The notes under the pieces: model-generated
Databases searched by the model: none
Told to the model about the DNA's origin: nothing
The model's input: only the letters and a program-made list of their open reading frames with translations
Program-made: the position numbers and the translations under genes
Shown here: in pieces, positions 1 through 11,607 of the stretch
How the letters are laid out: each line of letters begins with the position of its first letter
How positions within the stretch are numbered: position 1 is the stretch's first letter
Assembly: GCA_023375675.1 (NCBI GenBank)
Contig: JALQBC010000015.1
Span: 558,001-622,000 of the forward strand
Direction of reading: 5' to 3'
DNA: 64,000 bases
Source: Cytospora piceicola
Taxonomy: Eukaryota > Ascomycota > Sordariomycetes > Diaporthales > Cytosporaceae

Positions 1-1445
1 CCTCCCCATCTCCAAAGGGTGGCAGGCCGGGTATCTCACACCATGTCATCTCACAACACGTGGCTGTTGGGGGGGGGCCACGTTGAATATCGAGAAGTCT
101 CAACATTTACCACGTATTCAGCAGTGGCACGGCACTTGAGCTGACTCTCGCTACCACGGTGAGGCTGCATATCCATCCACCCGCACGCGATCTTCGCAGT
201 TGTCCACATCGCACTCGACCACGTCTTGATATTTTCTCCGCCATCACAAACTTGTTCATCGGTAGGGTGTTTCATTGATAATTATAATGAAAGTAACTTG
301 GCTCCCGTTTCCATCTCTTGTATTCCAGGTGCAATTTATCATGGTACTAATTTGCCGGAGACGAGTCTATCAAACTCGAATGGAGAACCCCGCGGCCCGG
401 TGCCGCTAAGCGAGATCTGTCTCCATGCTGCTGTGGAATTGTACATAGAACGATTAGGACATGCTTTGATATTTATATGCAAAGGTAGATCCTTCTGAGG
501 ACGACTGACCACAAACATTACTGGACCCGGGGATGGCACGGTGACGCCCTGCACGAATGTAATATACATGCATTTGAGAGATCTTGTACGACCTACAGTA
601 CAGATTGATATCTCTTGCCTGAAGATGCCGGGCCCACTTCACTTCGGCTCCTTGCATGGACATACCCACACCCCACTCCGGGTCGATCACGGTACCGGTA
701 ACATCGAATTCACCACGGACGAGGGCGACAAGCCTCGTCAAGCGTGTCGTTGCAAAGCATCACGGCCTCGACGTTGGACGGGTGAGTACCTCCATACCAC
801 TGCAGAGTCGAAGTGACCAGTTGACTTTCCCACCAGAGACCCAGGAACATCAAATTATTGACCTCACAGCCTACTTGACACTCGGCAAGTCGCGACGTGA
901 TCGCATCCTTTCTCATCCTTGAATGTCCTCATCAGTTCGCAACGTGCTCAACAGCGGGCGGACGTGTTTCGGTCCATCTACTGGGGTCGGCGGAATTGAT
1001 CACGACCTATGTCTCGGTCCCCGAATTCAGACTGGACTTGGCATCTGTGTCCAACACCTTGTGGGGTGAGCACTTCATGCGCTGAACTGACTAAGGGCAG
1101 AATGGTTGTCGAGCAGACGGGGTTTCAGATCATGAGATAACTTAATTATTCTTATCATCAGACAACTTGAAATTGAAGTCCGCCAACAGGGTTCGGTTGG
1201 TGGTAAACCACAGACGATGTTTTGTGTGTTGTGGACTGGCCAATCATCATGTTTCAGGCCAGGTATATCGTATGGATGCCCGTCAATACCATGCATGAGA
1301 CCGTACGCAGTAGATGACAATCAATTGCACACCGCTGGTAAAATGCATCACGAGGTTCTCATGACACTGCGAAACCTACGCCGCGTCTTTCAGACTACCT
1401 TGATATCGCACCAGAAGACGCGAAGAGGTTAACCGGCTGGAAGCG
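1..1445. other. Leftmost intergenic stretch with possible coding relic
   Basis: No complete gene can be supported here. On the minus strand two overlapping open frames (710-916 and 454-741) together look weakly like one coding stretch broken by a frameshift near 735, with a possible 45-base GT-AG intron around 800-845, but I cannot assign a family. The rest shows only short open frames with no recognisable motif. Confidence 0.4.
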
Positions 1446-2884
1446 ATGGACGATTACACGTACCATAATAAGTGGGCTTCCGGCCAGAGCCATCAAGGCC
1501 CAGATTATTTCGCACTGGGTCCAGTGGATGATGCGTCTGCTCCCTATCTCAAGGCCAAGAGGGGCCCGCCCATCAATGCATACAACCTTCCGATCGGCCA
1601 AGTGCACCAAGGCCCAACAACATCTAAGCTTCATGTCGCAGCTGTACCGCCATTCCACGTCATGACCACAAACGGATCGAGAGCGGCCGTGCCGGCCCTG
1701 GACTTCAACGGCCACATCCTACACGCCTCCAACAAGCCCGTCCCGGAGGAGCTGATGCGACTCTCCAGCGGGGGCTCGGTAGCTGAGGCGGGCTCGGTCA
1801 TCGACGAGGAGAGCGGGCGGACATATCACAACCACAACACGGGCAAGTACTTCTTCCCCAACGACCCGACAGAGCAGGACCGCCTCGACCTCCAGCACAA
1901 GCTCTTCAAGCTCTACCACGATGGGGCCCTGTACCGGGCCCCCGTTCCGTCTCCGAAGAACGTGCTGGACGTCGCCACGGGGACGGGGATATGGGCGATT
2001 CAGTTCGCGCTACAGAACCCTGATGCAGAAGTCGTCGGGACCGATCTTAGTCTCATCCAGCCTCACAATGCGGCTGAGAACTGCTCGTTTATCAAGGAGA
2101 ACTCGGAGTACGATGAGTGGGTCTATGAGTACCAGCGACCTTTCGACTTTGTCTATATGCGGCTGGTGAACAGCTGTTTCGATAATCACCGGACCGTGTT
2201 CAAGAAGGCTTACGATAACCTGGAGCCCGGCGGCTGGATTGAGCTCAATGATGCCACCTTTGAGCTCCTGTGTACTGATGGTAGTGTGGAGGGGACGAAC
2301 ATCCAGAGGTGGAGTGAGCGGATGTTTGAAGCAGCGGCAGCCTGTGGTCGCGACTTCAAGGTGCCGAATAAGTACAAGCAGTGGTTGATCGACACGGGTT
2401 TTGTTGATGTCGTCGAAGAGGTCGGGCCAATGCCAGGTAAGTACCTGCTAATCAGAGACTACAACTTGGACATGTGTGACGATGGCACCTGTTCAGCCCT
2501 GCTCACATCCTTTGCCATCCTACAGGAAACCCATGGCCCAGCGATCCCAAGTATCAGGAGTTGGGCCGGTGGCAAATGACCAACTTCTATCGAGGTCTTC
2601 GTGGCATGTCGTTCAAACTGTTACGAGCCATAGGAATGTCACCTGATGAGATCGAGGAGTTCATCGACGCCACCAGGGAGGATATTAGGGATACCCGGCT
2701 GCACTTTTCCTTCCCCATGTAAGTCTGCCCCGAGAAGTTTGTGCTTTCCTTTGCTTGTTGTGTTGACATGTTTCGGTGAAATAGTTACGTTGTGTATGGG
2801 AGAAAACCGTACGATTATGAGGTGATGCAGGACGTGGCATTGAAGCAGGAAGATGACACGGCTTGTGGTGTACTTTCGGTCTAA
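1446..2884 (+). CDS. LaeA-like SAM-dependent methyltransferase
   Basis: A class I S-adenosylmethionine methyltransferase of the large fungal family related to LaeA; some members affect secondary metabolism, but the substrate of this one is unknown. Exons are 1446-2436, 2526-2718 and 2785-2884, joined by GT-AG introns of 89 and 66 bases. The SAM-binding motif VLDVATGTGIWA is clear, followed by the acidic strand end VVGTDLS. Exon 2 restores the family block starting NPWP, with a GRWQ segment, and exon 3 gives YVVYGRKP, the usual C-terminal strand. Starting at 1446 gives 427 residues. An in-frame ATG at 1662 gives 355 residues, closer to the family's usual length, and puts the SAM motif at about residue 101; I think 1662 is the more likely start. 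There is no biosynthetic backbone gene beside it, so a link to metabolite control is inference only. Confidence 0.85.
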
Positions 2885-3108
2885 AGTCGTGGGTGAGGAG
2901 TAGTGCAACGTCCCTGGAGGGCCTATCGCCATCAATGATGATATGTTTGAGATTTTGATAATCAGTTTCCAAGACTATACGAGGAATCTTATCATCGCCG
3001 GCAGCGAGATAATCCTGCCTACATGCTTGTTTCTGGAATTTAAGGAAGTGGCTGACTTTGGACAGACGACAAAGATCTCCCGGGTCGAAAAAGTCGTTTG
3101 TTTGCTGA

Positions 3109-3765
3109 TCACCCTTGGGACTTGACGAATGCCTTCTTCTCCCTTGTCCATTCCCCCTTCAGTGCCTTATACTTCTCTTCCTCTGTACACCGCCTCCAAA
3201 CAACCTTGAATATCTCGCTCGCATCCGCTTTCTCCTTTCTCTTCCTCACATCCTCCTCGGTCCCACCAGCCCATTTCTCAAGCTCCTCCCCCGTTTCCTT
3301 GGCGTATTTCCTCCCGCCCTTGTGGTTCGCATACCTCTTCGCCCTCGTCATCCCCATCTGGATGAACTTTCGCGTCATATCCGCGCCCACGAAGTCCTCC
3401 CGCTCCACGTACGACTGAAATATAGCCCAGAGGATGTCTGAAGAGTTGCGGGCGACGGGCACGGTCCGGAACGCCCAGTATGGCAGGATGAGGCTCTTGT
3501 AGGGCTCGAATGAGAGCACGCCTGTCTCGCCAGGCCCGATCACGTAGCTATAGCGCAGGGAAGGGGAGGCCAAGGCGGGTGTTGCAAGCAGCGAGGACGG
3601 AGGAGACTTCAAGGTTGCTGAAGCTTCCATTGACGAAGAGGAGGATTGCTTTGGCATGGTCAATCCGAATATAGCACGCGCGCTCTGCGGCAGTCGTTCC
3701 AGATCTCCCTGTACAGAGAGATGGTCTCTCACCCGTTTTCTGAACAGCCGGAAATTGACTGTCAT
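3109..3765 (-). CDS. DUF4385 domain protein
   Basis: An uninterrupted frame of 218 residues from 3765, or 182 residues if translation starts at the in-frame ATG at 3657, which I slightly prefer because the first 36 residues show no family similarity. The core is the DUF4385 pattern known from bacteria and fungi: a GPGETGVLSFEPYKS segment, then a W-F-R-T stretch, DFVGADM with a following RKF, and the very conserved TRAKRYANHKGGRKY. The C-terminal third is highly charged and probably helical. The function of DUF4385 is unknown; the basic conserved block could bind nucleic acid, but that is speculation. A palindromic CRE-like TGACGTCA lies at 3989-3996, upstream of this gene. The 3' end faces the methyltransferase gene, so the two are convergent. 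Confidence 0.75.
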   Translation of the reverse strand: MTVNFRLFRKRVRDHLSVQGDLERLPQSARAIFGLTMPKQSSSSSMEASATLKSPPSSLLATPALASPSLRYSYVIGPGETGVLSFEPYKSLILPYWAFRTVPVARNSSDILWAIFQSYVEREDFVGADMTRKFIQMGMTRAKRYANHKGGRKYAKETGEELEKWAGGTEEDVRKRKEKADASEIFKVVWRRCTEEEKYKALKGEWTREKKAFVKSQG

Positions 3766-6700
3766 TGATAGAATATTGTGTTTTTGATCCCAGTTCGCTC
3801 ATTGGTAGTTGTAGATGGTGATTGGGAGTGGCTCCCGGGCCAGTTCAGTGTTGAATGCTAGATCACTGGAAAGGTTTCCTAGTCTACAATTCAAGGTAGT
3901 TGAAGGAGCGAAGTTATCCAAATGTCTGATTGAATACAGCTAGAGTTCAATGTCGCACACTTCATGTTTCTATCCCAGTATCAGAGCATGACGTCAAGAC
4001 TGCCCAGGTGAGAAGCGCTATTCATTGTCTCACTCTGCCTTACTTACTAATAATTGTTTCAGCCAGCCGTGACTCTTGTATTATATATTGATCGGCTGCT
4101 GTGTGTGCCATAACTGACTGGCCACTTTGACCCTGACATCTGTATCTTGGCCCAGCCCAGCTGATACTCCCCAAGCTTGGTAAGCAGAGCCTTCCAATTC
4201 CACACGTAAGGAGAAAAATCATGGCGTTCTCTACTGATATTCTCCTGAGCCTGATGAAATAATAGAATATCAATTATCAAGCTCGGTGCGCTGAGTTTGG
4301 AAGGCGGCCAAAGTGAATCACATTGGGTCACGGTGGAGCATGAATAATATCCAACGTTCTTGGGTTGGCCGACTCATTTCCCTGAGAAAGATGATATATT
4401 CCTTTCCATACTCCTTTGCGTTTGTGGATATGAAGGTTAAATCCGTGCACAGGAGTATGTGGGACAGGGCATCAGGTCCAAGGAAGGATTGGTCAGTAGA
4501 TTATTGCTTATTTACATATGACTTACTCCCATGTGCATGATGTTGGTTCCCCAAGCCGACTTAATTTATTTCTATCACTGTGATCAACAATGAGTGAACC
4601 TACCATGTAGCAGACAACATCCAACACGAGGTATTGCGGCCGAATTTCGAATGATTGTTTCGTCAGGTAGGAACACTGCCCCAGGCCCTGGCATGTTAAG
4701 AAGAACATCAATCCGCTCCAACCGCCAAGAATTGCTCTCGATCAACACATGCAAGTAGGAGCCTTGTTTGCTTGAATACCAGAAGCTGCTTCCTTTCCCC
4801 TCCTGGAAACGCACCATGCCAACCCCAGACATCACAAGCTCAAATCTAAGCAATGAGAGCCTCGCGTTCTTTCTAGTCCTTCTGGAAGAAGAATAGGCTG
4901 ATCAACTGAAAGCAGACTATCCTGGCCTCGAGTTGCGATGGACACTGCTGGCGGAAAGAAAAAGCCCATCAACCCAGAACAATAGTCCCCAAGCTGTGGG
5001 AATGTGCCATCATACCGACGATACCTCGCTATTCCCGCCTGCAAGTGTTCTGAAGTCAGTCCGTTTTGTGCAGTTTTCTTCATCGGGGCTTGATCGATGT
5101 CACGGATATCCAACTTTCAACGAGCCCAATGTCGTCTGTGCAAGTACTCGTGGTGTCACTAGGTAAGTAGCTCGAAAGGCCAATCTCTTCTCGTGAAAAA
5201 GACGTGTTCATAGCCTTATAACAGACCATAAATAGCCGAGTGGGTGATGGGCACATGGCTGGCTGAGCCTATCTCACCAGTGGGCGTCACCCATATCAAT
5301 ACCACAACATCAAGACGAAGGGTGAGCGGAAACAATGGTCTCTGAACCAACGGGCCGAGGACTCTCCCGGACAACGAGTGTAAGCACAGTCCAGAATGTC
5401 CACTGTCTTCAGAATCCAAGCGGCTGAGCGGTACAAACAGCGGTATTCTGGAAAACGGGGCTATTGGCCGACAAGTCGGTCGAATCGCGAAGATTTCGGG
5501 GATGGAAGTCTATGCCCACACTCGAAGGGAACGTCCCACGCCCGAGTTCTGTAGACACAATGACTACGTCGTACATGGTACGGATGAACCTGGGGGCATC
5601 ATCCCATCCCGCTGGTTTCAGGGCGGGTCGGAGGAGTCCCTTATAAATTTCCTCAGTCAGGACTCGAACCTGTTGGTTGTCAGCCTACCGGTGAACGGAA
5701 CGGATATAAATTAAAACTCAGTATCTTAGCCAGGAAGACGACGGTCATCTCGAACATTAGCCGTGGCCCACTCCCAAGGTCATCAACACCTAAGCTCTCC
5801 TCGACGCCCTGGAGAGGGGACAATTCCGCGGTGCGGCGATTGATGACACTAATCCGGAACCATTGCCACAGGACTATTCCCTGTGGTAGGCGTCCAATAT
5901 CTTTATATCGCCGTATGTACCTTGGCAGTCAAATAAATTTTACGACTGTATTCTGGAGATTCTGGACATCAAACTAGGGGGACTGATTAAGGGTAAGGAA
6001 CCTTGTCAAACTTGTCAGGAAGGATTTTGCTGGTGGTTAGATGGTGGTAAGCTCCGGACATACGACAATAGCTGAATGCAATAGAAATCTGGTCTTGTTT
6101 GCCTCGAAAATCATTTTGTTTGCTTGCTTTCCTGTGCAGCCGTTGATGTGCACCCGTTGATATGCCCCCCGAGCCGGAGTCTACGCAGACGGGCACCGGG
6201 CCGTAACACTTGTTCCGACGAATATATATATATATATATAATATTAACAGACCCGTTGTAGAGGCCGGGCATGAAAGTGCTGATGAGTAGCGGCCGCGAT
6301 CAAGCTTTAGCCGTGTCTTACTTACGACCAAAGTATCTCGAGTCAAGCTGCTTAATCAGGTTGGTGCAGGTTTTGTTTTCAAGGGTTGTGCTTGTTGACT
6401 CCGAGACAAGGGCGTACCGGCAGACCGGCTCCATGCCGCTTGTGCTCCGCTTCCACGTGTATGTCAAACACATGGTGCAACCTTGCTGTCAATTTGTTTT
6501 AATTTGCCATCGTTGAGACATATTTACCACTGGACGAATTGCATTGCGAATCCCGCGGAATGTGGCAACATTCGCGTTCATTGTGGGGTTGCTGAGTGCG
6601 TAACACATTGTTTCTTTGCCGACGGGGCTGTCTTCGGTGGATATTCTGTCACATCTAAGACAAGCCTCTCAGGTAGGCTGGTAGGCTACGTAATTACTTT

Positions 6701-8184
6701 CGCTTCTTGCGAGTATGCCCTGGCTGGCAGTTCATGAAGGCGTGCGGAAGGAAAATATTGGGGAGAGCGAAGGCTCAGACTGTGAGATGCCGACGACTGC
6801 TGCAGCAGTGTAGTTGGCTTCAGCTGAGGTGCTCTACCAGGCAGCCAGGGAAATAGTTTTTCTGACTGTTCCAGAGAGAGATACTAGTCATTGGGGTTCG
6901 GGAAACAACATGCAGGTATCATGACAGTTCTGGAGTCCTGGTCGTTATTTTCGCCTCTGGTTCTTAGTGAAAAGAATTGTACCATTTTGATCTGTCAGCC
7001 GAGTTCCTCGGCGCCGGACTCATACTCCGGCTGTTGAATGTGAACGTCACAGACATGGTCCGGAAATAAAGAGGGCGTCAACGGGGAGTCCGCCCTAACG
7101 CCCGCAGTGGGGTTTGTGCTAGAGTGCCCCATAATACGCAGGAGGAACTGGTCCTGGCCGAGGAACTTTGCTCGCAATACTGAAACCCTCCAATCGCAAC
7201 CTCGACGGTGAAGTGACAAAGTACAGCGTACGGAGCTTGACCGCCTGTGACACGAGATCTCTGGTTTTTAACTCCAAAGCCGAATATGTACGTCAAGTGC
7301 TAAAGGCGTGTGCGTGGCATGAACTCCTCTACCAGCCTGCCTACACTTAGCAAGGAGATCATACGATGCGGCCCTGTCAAAAGGCAAAACGGTGGGCCTG
7401 GCCTCCCCCAGGCCGCAGCCCCGGACAGTTGCCCCTGATCTTCCCTACCAGAGCAGACAACGAGACGATCTTCCGCAGGGTCCGAACTTGTTTAGCGGTA
7501 CAGTAGACGTGGATATGCAAAAGTGACCCATAGTGTTGAAGACAGCTGCCTACAGCCGCTGTCACGTATTGTTATCTTCCCCAGCCTTTCCCCCTTTTCC
7601 CTTTACTTTCCTGCAAGAGCCATCTGAAGGATCATGAAGCTTACCTAGGTAGTCGTCATTAGAGCTGGCCCAAGCAGCTTATTGATCTTGAAACTGCATG
7701 GTCTAGACAAGTCCATATGGATGAGGATTGTCACCTCACGCTGCCTTTAGCGTCATCAGAGAGTCCTTAGAGCTCATGCAGACGCCACCTGCATAGTTCC
7801 ATTCCATACAGTAAGCCTGGAAGCCGTAGCATGCACCCCAAACCAAAACGAAATCCAAGGCGATGGGAAGAACCCACTGGGCTGCAATCTCCCCTTGCCC
7901 TTCACTCTCCCCCATACCGGTAATCTGGTTGGGCCCACAGGGCATCATACGATGGCTCCCGAGGTCTGCAGAAAGTTTTCTTCAATGAGCTGTACCCGAC
8001 CGTCGGGGGCGTTACTATATCGATTAATATGCGCAAGACCGCGCCAATGTGGAAGGGCATTTGCTAGATTTTCGCATTCCTCTTCAGAAATTCCATACCG
8101 TATTGACTCGCTCCATTGTACCGGCACCCCCCTTCAACCATTCACGTTTAGTCGACCCTTGATACGGCTGGTTCCATCATCGTC
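3766..8184. other. Long intergenic region without a supported gene
   Basis: About 4.4 kb in which I find only short, unsupported open frames on both strands. Landmarks are a CRE-like palindrome TGACGTCA at 3989-3996, an ACCTAGGT palindrome near 7644-7651, and an (AT)n microsatellite at 6222-6244. Base composition looks like ordinary sequence, not like the RIP-mutated patches further right. It could hide a decayed gene, a non-coding RNA or a multi-exon gene I could not resolve. Confidence 0.5.
6222..6244. repeat. (AT)n microsatellite
   Basis: An uninterrupted alternating A-T run of about 23 bases in non-coding sequence, ending in AATATT. It is a simple repeat likely to vary in length between strains. 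Confidence 0.9.
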
Positions 8185-9435
8185 ATGTCGTCCACACTCA
8201 CCTACCAGCAAATGCGGCTGGTCAAAGCCACCATTCCGGAGTTGAGGGAGAAGGGCGAGCTGATCACATCGATATTCTACAAAAACATGCTACGAGCTCA
8301 TCCGGAGCTGAACAACTACTTCAACACAGTCAACCAGGCCAACCACAGACAACCCCGGGCCCTGACCTCTGTGATACTCGCGTTTGCGAGTGCCATAAAC
8401 TACGACATCAGCGAGCTGATTCCAAAACTCGAGCGGATGTGCAACAAACACTGTTCCCTAGGGATCAAGCCTGAGCATTACGATATCGTGGGGAAATATC
8501 TAATCGGGGCCTTTGGAGAGGTTCTGGGCTCTGCGATGACCCCCGAGACGGAAGTGGCATGGGAGAGGGCATATTGGGTCCTCGCGAAGATGCTCATTGG
8601 ACGCGAGAAGCAGCTCTACAACGAGTTCGGGCAGTGGAAGGGGTGGAAACCGTTCAAGATCCTACGGAAGGAATCAGTGACAGACGATATCGTGTCCTTC
8701 TACCTGGAACCGCAGGACAGGAAACCCCTTCCCGGCTTCCTCCCCGGGCAATACATCTCGGTACAGGCCTGTATCCCATCCGTAGGCTACTTCCAATCAC
8801 GACAATTCTCACTCAGCGATGCGCCACACGAGCATTACTACCGCATCACTGTCAAGAGAGAAGCTGGCATACAACCTGCAACCCAAACTCAGTATCCAAC
8901 AGGCGTCATGACGAATTATCTCATCGACACTCTCAACCCCGGCGATGTTGTCGACGTAACGCACCCGGCAGGCGAATTTTTCTTGGACACCAAGAACTGG
9001 AGCAGCGTTCCGGTGGTCCTGATTTCCGCAGGAGTTGGCGTTTCACCCATGGTCTCGATGCTCAACACAATGATGGACCTGCAACCCAAGAGGGAGGTGT
9101 CCTGGATACACGGTGCGCGCAGGATGATACCGTTCTATAACCACATCCGGGAGGCCAAGAAGAAGATGCCGAACCTGAGGACCAACATTTTCAAGACGCA
9201 CCTGGCAGACGGGGAGCTGGCAGGTGTGAATTTCGACTACGACTTCCGAGTAGACCTGGCCAAGATCAGCCCCGAGGATTTGTTCCTGCGGCATGGAGGA
9301 ACCGAGTACTTCATCTGTGGGCCCGAGCAGTTTATGATCGAGACGGCGGATTACCTGAAAATGCAGGGCGTGGAGCTGAAGCGGCTGAAGTTTGAGTTGT
9401 TTAGTACGGGAGATATGGTCGAGATCAAGGCTTGA
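8185..9435 (+). CDS. Flavohemoglobin (nitric oxide dioxygenase)
   Basis: Converts nitric oxide with O2 and NAD(P)H to nitrate, protecting against nitrosative stress. It is a single exon of 416 residues, the normal family length. Residues 1-145 are the globin domain: Tyr32 (B10), Gln56 (E7) and the proximal His89 in the NKHCSLGIKPEHY block are all present. Residues 150-255 form the FAD-binding barrel and 260-416 the NAD(P)-binding domain with the AGVGVSP loop at 282-288. The FAD motif usually written RxYS reads RQFS here (206-209), so the tyrosine is replaced by phenylalanine. No mitochondrial presequence is seen, so a cytosolic enzyme is likely. Fungi often carry two paralogues (FhbA and FhbB in Aspergillus); I cannot say which this is. 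The gene is convergent with the secreted-protein gene to its right. Confidence 0.95.
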   Translation: MSSTLTYQQMRLVKATIPELREKGELITSIFYKNMLRAHPELNNYFNTVNQANHRQPRALTSVILAFASAINYDISELIPKLERMCNKHCSLGIKPEHYDIVGKYLIGAFGEVLGSAMTPETEVAWERAYWVLAKMLIGREKQLYNEFGQWKGWKPFKILRKESVTDDIVSFYLEPQDRKPLPGFLPGQYISVQACIPSVGYFQSRQFSLSDAPHEHYYRITVKREAGIQPATQTQYPTGVMTNYLIDTLNPGDVVDVTHPAGEFFLDTKNWSSVPVVLISAGVGVSPMVSMLNTMMDLQPKREVSWIHGARRMIPFYNHIREAKKKMPNLRTNIFKTHLADGELAGVNFDYDFRVDLAKISPEDLFLRHGGTEYFICGPEQFMIETADYLKMQGVELKRLKFELFSTGDMVEIKA

Positions 9436-9852
9436 GAATGAGAGTCTCTGCCCCAGGGACTCTCGTGGAACGTTTGTCAGGTTTGGGATTGGCTAAGACA
9501 AGTTTTGTTTGAAAACATCAAGGCGTTGGCCGGTAGGGATAGATCATAAGGTACAAAGTAGGGACTACTGGCATGGTCACGAAGTAGAAGTTAGAGCAGG
9601 GCATACGGCAGCGTGGGTTATGCATTGGCATCATGAATATAGATTGGTACTGGAAGACAATACTGACGGAACTTACGCCATGTCTGCTGTAGCAAGAAAC
9701 ATTGTTGATGTCAAAGGTACCTCAGGTCTGCCCCAGTCGCATGCACAGACTCTTATCGTTGGAAAACGGGAAACAGTAGAGCCACTGGTGTCTGTGATTA
9801 TGAATTCTATAAAAGAAAACGACTTCATATTGAGTCAGTTCTCGATCTGTCT
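9436..9852. other. Convergent 3' intergenic spacer
   Basis: The spacer between the stop codons of the flavohemoglobin gene and the opposing secreted-protein gene. A plus-strand open frame starting at 9509 runs into the antisense of the neighbouring gene; I see no motif in it and regard the region as two 3' untranslated tails. Confidence 0.5.
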
Positions 9853-11607
9853 TCAATTTGGCCTCCTGCCATCCCTCCCATCACCCGGTCTGCCACCGCC
9901 CGGTGGCCCACCTGGCCCGCCAGGACCACCCCAGTAACTCTCGTCCCTGTCACCTCCTGAGGTTGATGAGTTCACGCAGCGAGGTGACTCATAGTCCTCC
10001 TTTGTCCCAAACGGCCACATAGGAATCAGACACGCCTCGTCGATAGCACAGGGAGGGCAGCGCTTGAAGCGGGCCCAACCGAGGTACTGCATCAGCGATC
10101 GAAGTATGGCTCCCGCGCTCGTCAGGGAATCCGGGTGGGAGGAAGTGCTCTTGGAGATGAGAATCTCGCGGGCATCGAAGAGCTTGGTGCACAGGTTTGT
10201 GGTGACGGCCTTGATCCCGGTGTGGATGAGGTGGTCGGCTTCAGTGACGGGGTCTATGTTGTGGAGGTAGAAGTTGGCGCACCGGCCAATAGACGCGGAC
10301 TTTTGATCTTTGTCTTTGCCGGAGTAATCAATGTAAACCGTGAGCAGAAATTCGATCTCCTTCAGCATGCTGTCAGGCGAGTAGGCCTTCTCGACCATAG
10401 ACTGAATCCTGTCCGCATACCTGCTGACAATGATGTCCGTGACGTCCTGCCAGTCGATGGTACGAGGAGCGGCGTCATGCCTCGCATCAATGACATACTT
10501 GAGATGAGACTTGATAGCACGAAGCTCAGCCTCAGAAACGTTAGACAGCCGTGGTAGGTCGGGCCGCTTTGGGTCGGGGTTGGTCAGGTTGACCGGGTAG
10601 AAGAAAGCCGACACCATCGACGAGTAGTCGATGATGGTCCTCGAGGACCCGATGCCAAAATACCGCTCCGAGAGACCGCGGATGTACTCAAAGTTCCGGA
10701 CTCGCCCATTGAGCCCTGGGCCACCTGGGCCACCGCCGCGCTCGCCCGGATCCGGCCGCTGCAGGACCTGGATCTCCTCGAGACCATCGAAGAAGTCGCA
10801 CTGGATAATCTCAAAACCAGCCTCCATGCGTATCACGCCGGACAGATTCCACTTCCCGCACATCTCGCAGAGCTCTGCAGCCCGCAACTTCTCGTCCATC
10901 GGCCCACCGGATCTTTTGCCCATGCTCGGCGGCGGCGGCCTCTCCATGGTGTAAACTGTCTCCTTGTCGCCTCGAAGGAGGTAGTCTTGAGAGTCCAATG
11001 TGCCCATCGAGGTCTTGCCACCGCCCATGCCATCGATGTAGAGATATCGCAGAGGCCTCATCGTCCGGAAGGTATGCAGCCACCCCCCTTCTCCTTGCAT
11101 GCTGTCTACGTCCTGTGGCTCGGCATATGGCTCCTCGAAAATGGCCTCCTGAGGATTGCCATCCTTGGCTATATTTACGAGGTCGAATGCAGCCATCTCT
11201 CGTTTGTCGAACGGTGGCCTGCCGCGACCATCATCAACTGGTGGCGGCGGTCCACCGCCAGGGGGGCCTCCTCTACCGGGAGGCCCACCATGTCCCCCAC
11301 GCGCAAAGATCTCCGCGTGTTCAATCTCGTAAGCAAGCCAGTCCGGATCATTTGGCCGGTTTTTGTTGTTGTTTCCGTGGTGGAGTATGACACCTTCAGG
11401 AACGGTGGCAAGGTAGAAGGACATGCCGTTGTGGTGCACTGAAGAACCCCATTGTCGCATAGCATCGTTGACGGCGTTGAAGATGGCAGGCCCACGGCTT
11501 TTCGCGGCCTCGATGCTCGGACCGAAACCCTTGCTCAGAGGAGCTTCGCCGGTCGCGTGGGACAGACCCGAGGCGAGCAGTGTCGCCGTTAATAAGCGGG
11601 CCGCCAT
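9853..11607 (-). CDS. Predicted secreted protein with Gly/Pro-rich segments, function unknown
   Basis: An intronless gene of 584 residues from the ATG at 11607. The open frame continues upstream to 11907, but the hydrophobic start MAARLLTATLLASG is a convincing signal peptide (about residues 1-18), so I place the start there. The N-terminal third has a block of the type GMSFYLATVPEG...LHHG followed by WLAYEIEHAEIFARG, which I recognise as shared by uncharacterised fungal secreted proteins. Two collagen-like GGPPG-rich stretches occur, one around residues 105-135 and one at the C-terminus. Several cysteines (CEMCG, RCPPC) suggest disulfides. No catalytic motif is recognised. The Gly/Pro segments suggest flexible linkers or wall association, which is inference. 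The gene is convergent with the flavohemoglobin gene. Confidence 0.8.
   Translation of the reverse strand: MAARLLTATLLASGLSHATGEAPLSKGFGPSIEAAKSRGPAIFNAVNDAMRQWGSSVHHNGMSFYLATVPEGVILHHGNNNKNRPNDPDWLAYEIEHAEIFARGGHGGPPGRGGPPGGGPPPPVDDGRGRPPFDKREMAAFDLVNIAKDGNPQEAIFEEPYAEPQDVDSMQGEGGWLHTFRTMRPLRYLYIDGMGGGKTSMGTLDSQDYLLRGDKETVYTMERPPPPSMGKRSGGPMDEKLRAAELCEMCGKWNLSGVIRMEAGFEIIQCDFFDGLEEIQVLQRPDPGERGGGPGGPGLNGRVRNFEYIRGLSERYFGIGSSRTIIDYSSMVSAFFYPVNLTNPDPKRPDLPRLSNVSEAELRAIKSHLKYVIDARHDAAPRTIDWQDVTDIIVSRYADRIQSMVEKAYSPDSMLKEIEFLLTVYIDYSGKDKDQKSASIGRCANFYLHNIDPVTEADHLIHTGIKAVTTNLCTKLFDAREILISKSTSSHPDSLTSAGAILRSLMQYLGWARFKRCPPCAIDEACLIPMWPFGTKEDYESPRCVNSSTSGGDRDESYWGGPGGPGGPPGGGRPGDGRDGRRPN

Noticed and set aside
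5640..5700. tRNA-like string: minus strand contains CAGGTTCGAGTCCTG, resembling a T-arm
   Set aside because: No matching acceptor stem, D-arm or anticodon stem could be folded around it, so it is not called as a tRNA.
8559..9140. 193-codon plus-strand open frame inside the flavohemoglobin gene
   Set aside because: A frame-shifted shadow of a GC-rich coding region; the overlapping frame has all family motifs.
10135..10557. 140-codon plus-strand open frame
   Set aside because: Antisense to the secreted-protein gene; no motif and explained by codon bias.
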